A stretch of 64,000 bases of DNA, from contig NZ_CP128362.1 in assembly GCF_034274695.1 (NCBI RefSeq), positions 8,610,374 through 8,674,373 of the forward strand, given 5' to 3'. Below, one piece after another: positions 62,291 through 64,000 of the stretch (positions within the stretch are counted from its first letter, which is position 1; each line of letters begins with the position of its first letter). The position numbers and the translations under genes were made by a program. The notes beneath the pieces were generated by a model. The model worked only from the letters and a program-made list of their open reading frames with translations, did no database searches and had not been told where the DNA came from. Origin of the DNA: Chitinophaga sp. LS1. GTDB lineage: Bacteria > Bacteroidota > Bacteroidia > Chitinophagales > Chitinophagaceae.

Positions 62291-62330
62291 AAAAAAAAAC
62301 TCCTATCAAAATGTCAACATCTGATAGGAG
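62291..62330 (-). terminator. Rho-independent terminator (minus strand)
   Basis: CTCCTATCA and TGATAGGAG form a 9-bp stem with a 13-base loop. On the minus strand it is followed by nine T. It terminates the 173-aa gene upstream (62348-62869). Confidence 0.85.
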
Positions 62331-62347
62331 GATTATTATTGCTACCA

Positions 62348-62869
62348 CTACTTCGCAATAATCTCGTCAAAACATTTTATAAGGGTAATGTATCCTGCGT
62401 ATACGGCACCTCCTGACTCACGATTTAATCTATGTAGTATTTTATTCTCCCGGCACTCCGATACTAACATTGCATACAGAGATTTAGAATAAAAACTATT
62501 TAGATCATCATCTATCATTTTATTTTTTGCAGCTGTAGATATATTTGTTTCATACTTTTTCAGCATTTCTACAAATCTGGATTCCTGCTTACTATATTGT
62601 TGCTCCGTGATTTGTACCTTACGAACATTCTTCTTGTCTCTGTAAAAAAGCCAGATCAGCACATATAAATTAATCAGGTCCGGTAAGTCTTCCATGGGAA
62701 CATCCATCTTATATCCCATTATTGTCGATAGTATAAATGGCTGATAGCGGAACAATTCATCAGTTATATTATTTGCATAATCAAAATCATTCATTCTGCT
62801 TTCTATTTCGGCTTTGATCGCAGCAATCTGCTTAACATCAGTTTGTTCCTGTGTTGATATTTTATCCAT
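62348..62869 (-). CDS. Helical protein of unknown function
   Basis: A 173-residue soluble, mostly helical protein beginning MDKISTQEQTDVKQIAAIKA. It has charged coiled-coil-like stretches (ITEQQYSKQESRFVEMLKKY) and a Tyr/Leu-rich middle (LINLYVLIWLFYRDKKN). There is no signal peptide and no known motif. It is followed by a terminator and precedes the ATPase gene. It is probably cargo or a structural gene of the integrated element. Confidence 0.65.
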   Translation of the reverse strand: MDKISTQEQTDVKQIAAIKAEIESRMNDFDYANNITDELFRYQPFILSTIMGYKMDVPMEDLPDLINLYVLIWLFYRDKKNVRKVQITEQQYSKQESRFVEMLKKYETNISTAAKNKMIDDDLNSFYSKSLYAMLVSECRENKILHRLNRESGGAVYAGYITLIKCFDEIIAK

Positions 62870-62951
62870 GTTGATAATTGGATTTAAAGAGTGATTTCCT
62901 TTTACAAGATTAAGGATTTTGGAGAAAAAAGAAAGCGGCCTAATCTAAGAT

Positions 62952-64000
62952 TCAGGCACGTGCCGGTTTCCAGTATTGGGGTAAGAGTTCTATAAACTTA
63001 TCTTTGGGGTGCTCACTTATTCTGCGCAGTACATCATCGAGCCAATGGATAGGATTGATACCCTGCAACCTGCAGGTGGCCAGCAAGCTATAAATAATTG
63101 CAGCATGTTCTGCACCATTATGAGAACCGGCAAACATAAAATTGTGTCTGCCCAGGGCAATAGGGCGGATCTGCGCTTCAAGTAAATTATTGTCAATTGA
63201 TAAAAATCCCTCAGTAGTGTATACTATAATGCCTTCAAAATTAGATAATGCATAATTGATGGCCTGATAAATGGGAGTTCCCGGTATTGTAAGCGGCAAC
63301 TGTTGCTGAAGCCACTGTTTAAAAGCATTTAATATGGGTACCGCTTTTTGTTGTCTCTCCTGTTTAATTTCATCATAGTCCATATCAGCAGCTTTGCATT
63401 TTGCTTCCAGCTTATAAAGTGGTCCAAAGAAGTTATCCAGTGCATAAGCGGCCAGCTGTCTGTCATTATCCAGGGCCCGCATAAAATATCTTCTTATATG
63501 GGCCATACATTTTTGATGTATAACACCTGGCTGCTGACCATATTTAGTGTATACACCATAAGCATCTGTCAACAGATATCCTTTGTATCCGCTTAAAACA
63601 TCTGCAATATCTTTTTTCCCTCTTCCCCGCTGATAAAGGAAACAGGCTATTCGCTGGATAGGGGACAATATTGCCCACTGCCAGCCTATATGAGATTTTT
63701 TACCCTTTTTTTTAGTATCATCCAATACTTTGTACGACGACTCATCTACATGAACAATTCCACTTCGGACGACTTCCAGGTATAGCAGTTCCCACAATGG
63801 TCTTAGCACTTCGCAGATCCTGTTCACATAATAAACGAGTGTGCTATATGGCAGGTTTACTCCATACTGAATAAAACGTTTCCATTGACGCCCTACCGGG
63901 AGATGATATAAAAACTTATCTGTTATCAGCATGATCAGTATGCTGATATCTACTTTACAACGAGGGATAGGATGTGATGGCAGCGGCGCTGATACCTTCT
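62952..64000 (-). CDS. IS66-family transposase (TnpC), 5' end outside the window
   Basis: The frame is open from 62952 to the right edge, giving about 349 residues of the C-terminal two thirds of an IS66 transposase. Visible blocks are IPRCKVDISILIMLITDKFL, HVDESSYKVLDD with the first acidic residue, LLTDAYGVYTKYGQQPGVIH with the second, CMAHIRRYF, and SIDNNLLEAQIRPIALGRHN, which carries the last catalytic Glu. The final FAGSHNGAEHAAIIYSLLATCRL and LPQYW are the standard tail. tnpA and tnpB of IS66 would lie further right. It is probably an insertion in the integrated element. Confidence 0.93.
   Translation of the reverse strand, partial: KVSAPLPSHPIPRCKVDISILIMLITDKFLYHLPVGRQWKRFIQYGVNLPYSTLVYYVNRICEVLRPLWELLYLEVVRSGIVHVDESSYKVLDDTKKKGKKSHIGWQWAILSPIQRIACFLYQRGRGKKDIADVLSGYKGYLLTDAYGVYTKYGQQPGVIHQKCMAHIRRYFMRALDNDRQLAAYALDNFFGPLYKLEAKCKAADMDYDEIKQERQQKAVPILNAFKQWLQQQLPLTIPGTPIYQAINYALSNFEGIIVYTTEGFLSIDNNLLEAQIRPIALGRHNFMFAGSHNGAEHAAIIYSLLATCRLQGINPIHWLDDVLRRISEHPKDKFIELLPQYWKPARA

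Overview
The window looks like a chromosomal segment of a Bacteroidota bacterium, most probably a Chitinophaga-like member of the Chitinophagaceae. The reasons are a type IX secretion sorting domain, AraC regulators carried next to small metabolic genes, a lipoprotein-type glutaminyl cyclase, IS3 and IS66 elements, a PF14905-type outer-membrane barrel, AT-rich intergenic DNA and an absence of strong Shine-Dalgarno sites. The taxonomy is an inference.

Left part (1-21 kb) is accessory DNA with much decay. It holds an unknown gene cut by the window edge, a HigBA-like toxin-antitoxin pair, an IS3-family insertion that splits an interspersed repeat, a Crp-type regulator, two short-chain dehydrogenases, and two AraC regulators (one frameshifted). 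After these comes a graveyard of defence-type remnants: an AlbA/Schlafen-type ATPase end, a two-gene frameshifted module, a Fic N-terminus, a HipA N-domain, an IS3 OrfB fragment and an outer-membrane barrel with an internal deletion. In the middle is an intact two-gene operon, a 950-aa ATPase with TerB-like and SAP-like segments and a DEAH helicase. It resembles the ATPase and helicase cores of Shango and BREX systems.

Centre (22.1-39.3 kb) is one plus-strand run of giant unfamiliar genes. Two paralogous ~240-aa proteins together carry four copies of a beta-rich module. They are followed by a 1171-aa protein, then a 1480-aa and a ~2500-aa frame that together look like one ~3987-aa protein, joined by a +1 shift at TTT-TGA. 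The last part has two clusters of LysM-like repeats. This is the largest uncharacterised locus here.

From 39.5 to 53.7 kb the DNA looks more like core genome: glutaminyl cyclase, an alpha/beta hydrolase with its AraC regulator, a large SGNH-esterase/ricin-lectin protein with a T9SS tail, a pentapeptide protein, a CPBP protease, an ABM monooxygenase, the modABC molybdate transporter (ModC carries a 24-bp minisatellite), an aspartyl-protease-like protein and a decayed nucleotidyltransferase.

The right end (53.8-64 kb) is the start of an element integrated at tRNA-Asp. Its large serine recombinase reads antisense through the tRNA at its 3' end. Near its 5' end, four codons past the catalytic serine, it is interrupted by a group II intron. 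That intron's reverse transcriptase gene is itself interrupted, at the codons for the conserved PQGG motif, by a second complete group II intron with its own RT-HNH protein. Both introns have a 34-nt domain V, a bulged-A domain VI, GTGCG 5' ends and AT 3' ends, and removing each restores an exact reading frame. Further element genes follow: an acidic protein, an XRE regulator, a frameshifted MNT-HEPN protein, an ATPase fragment of a histidine kinase, an unknown protein and an IS66 transposase.

Several genes across the window are broken by a single base, often in homopolymers. Either sequencing error or real decay could explain this, and it affects the interpretation of each broken gene.
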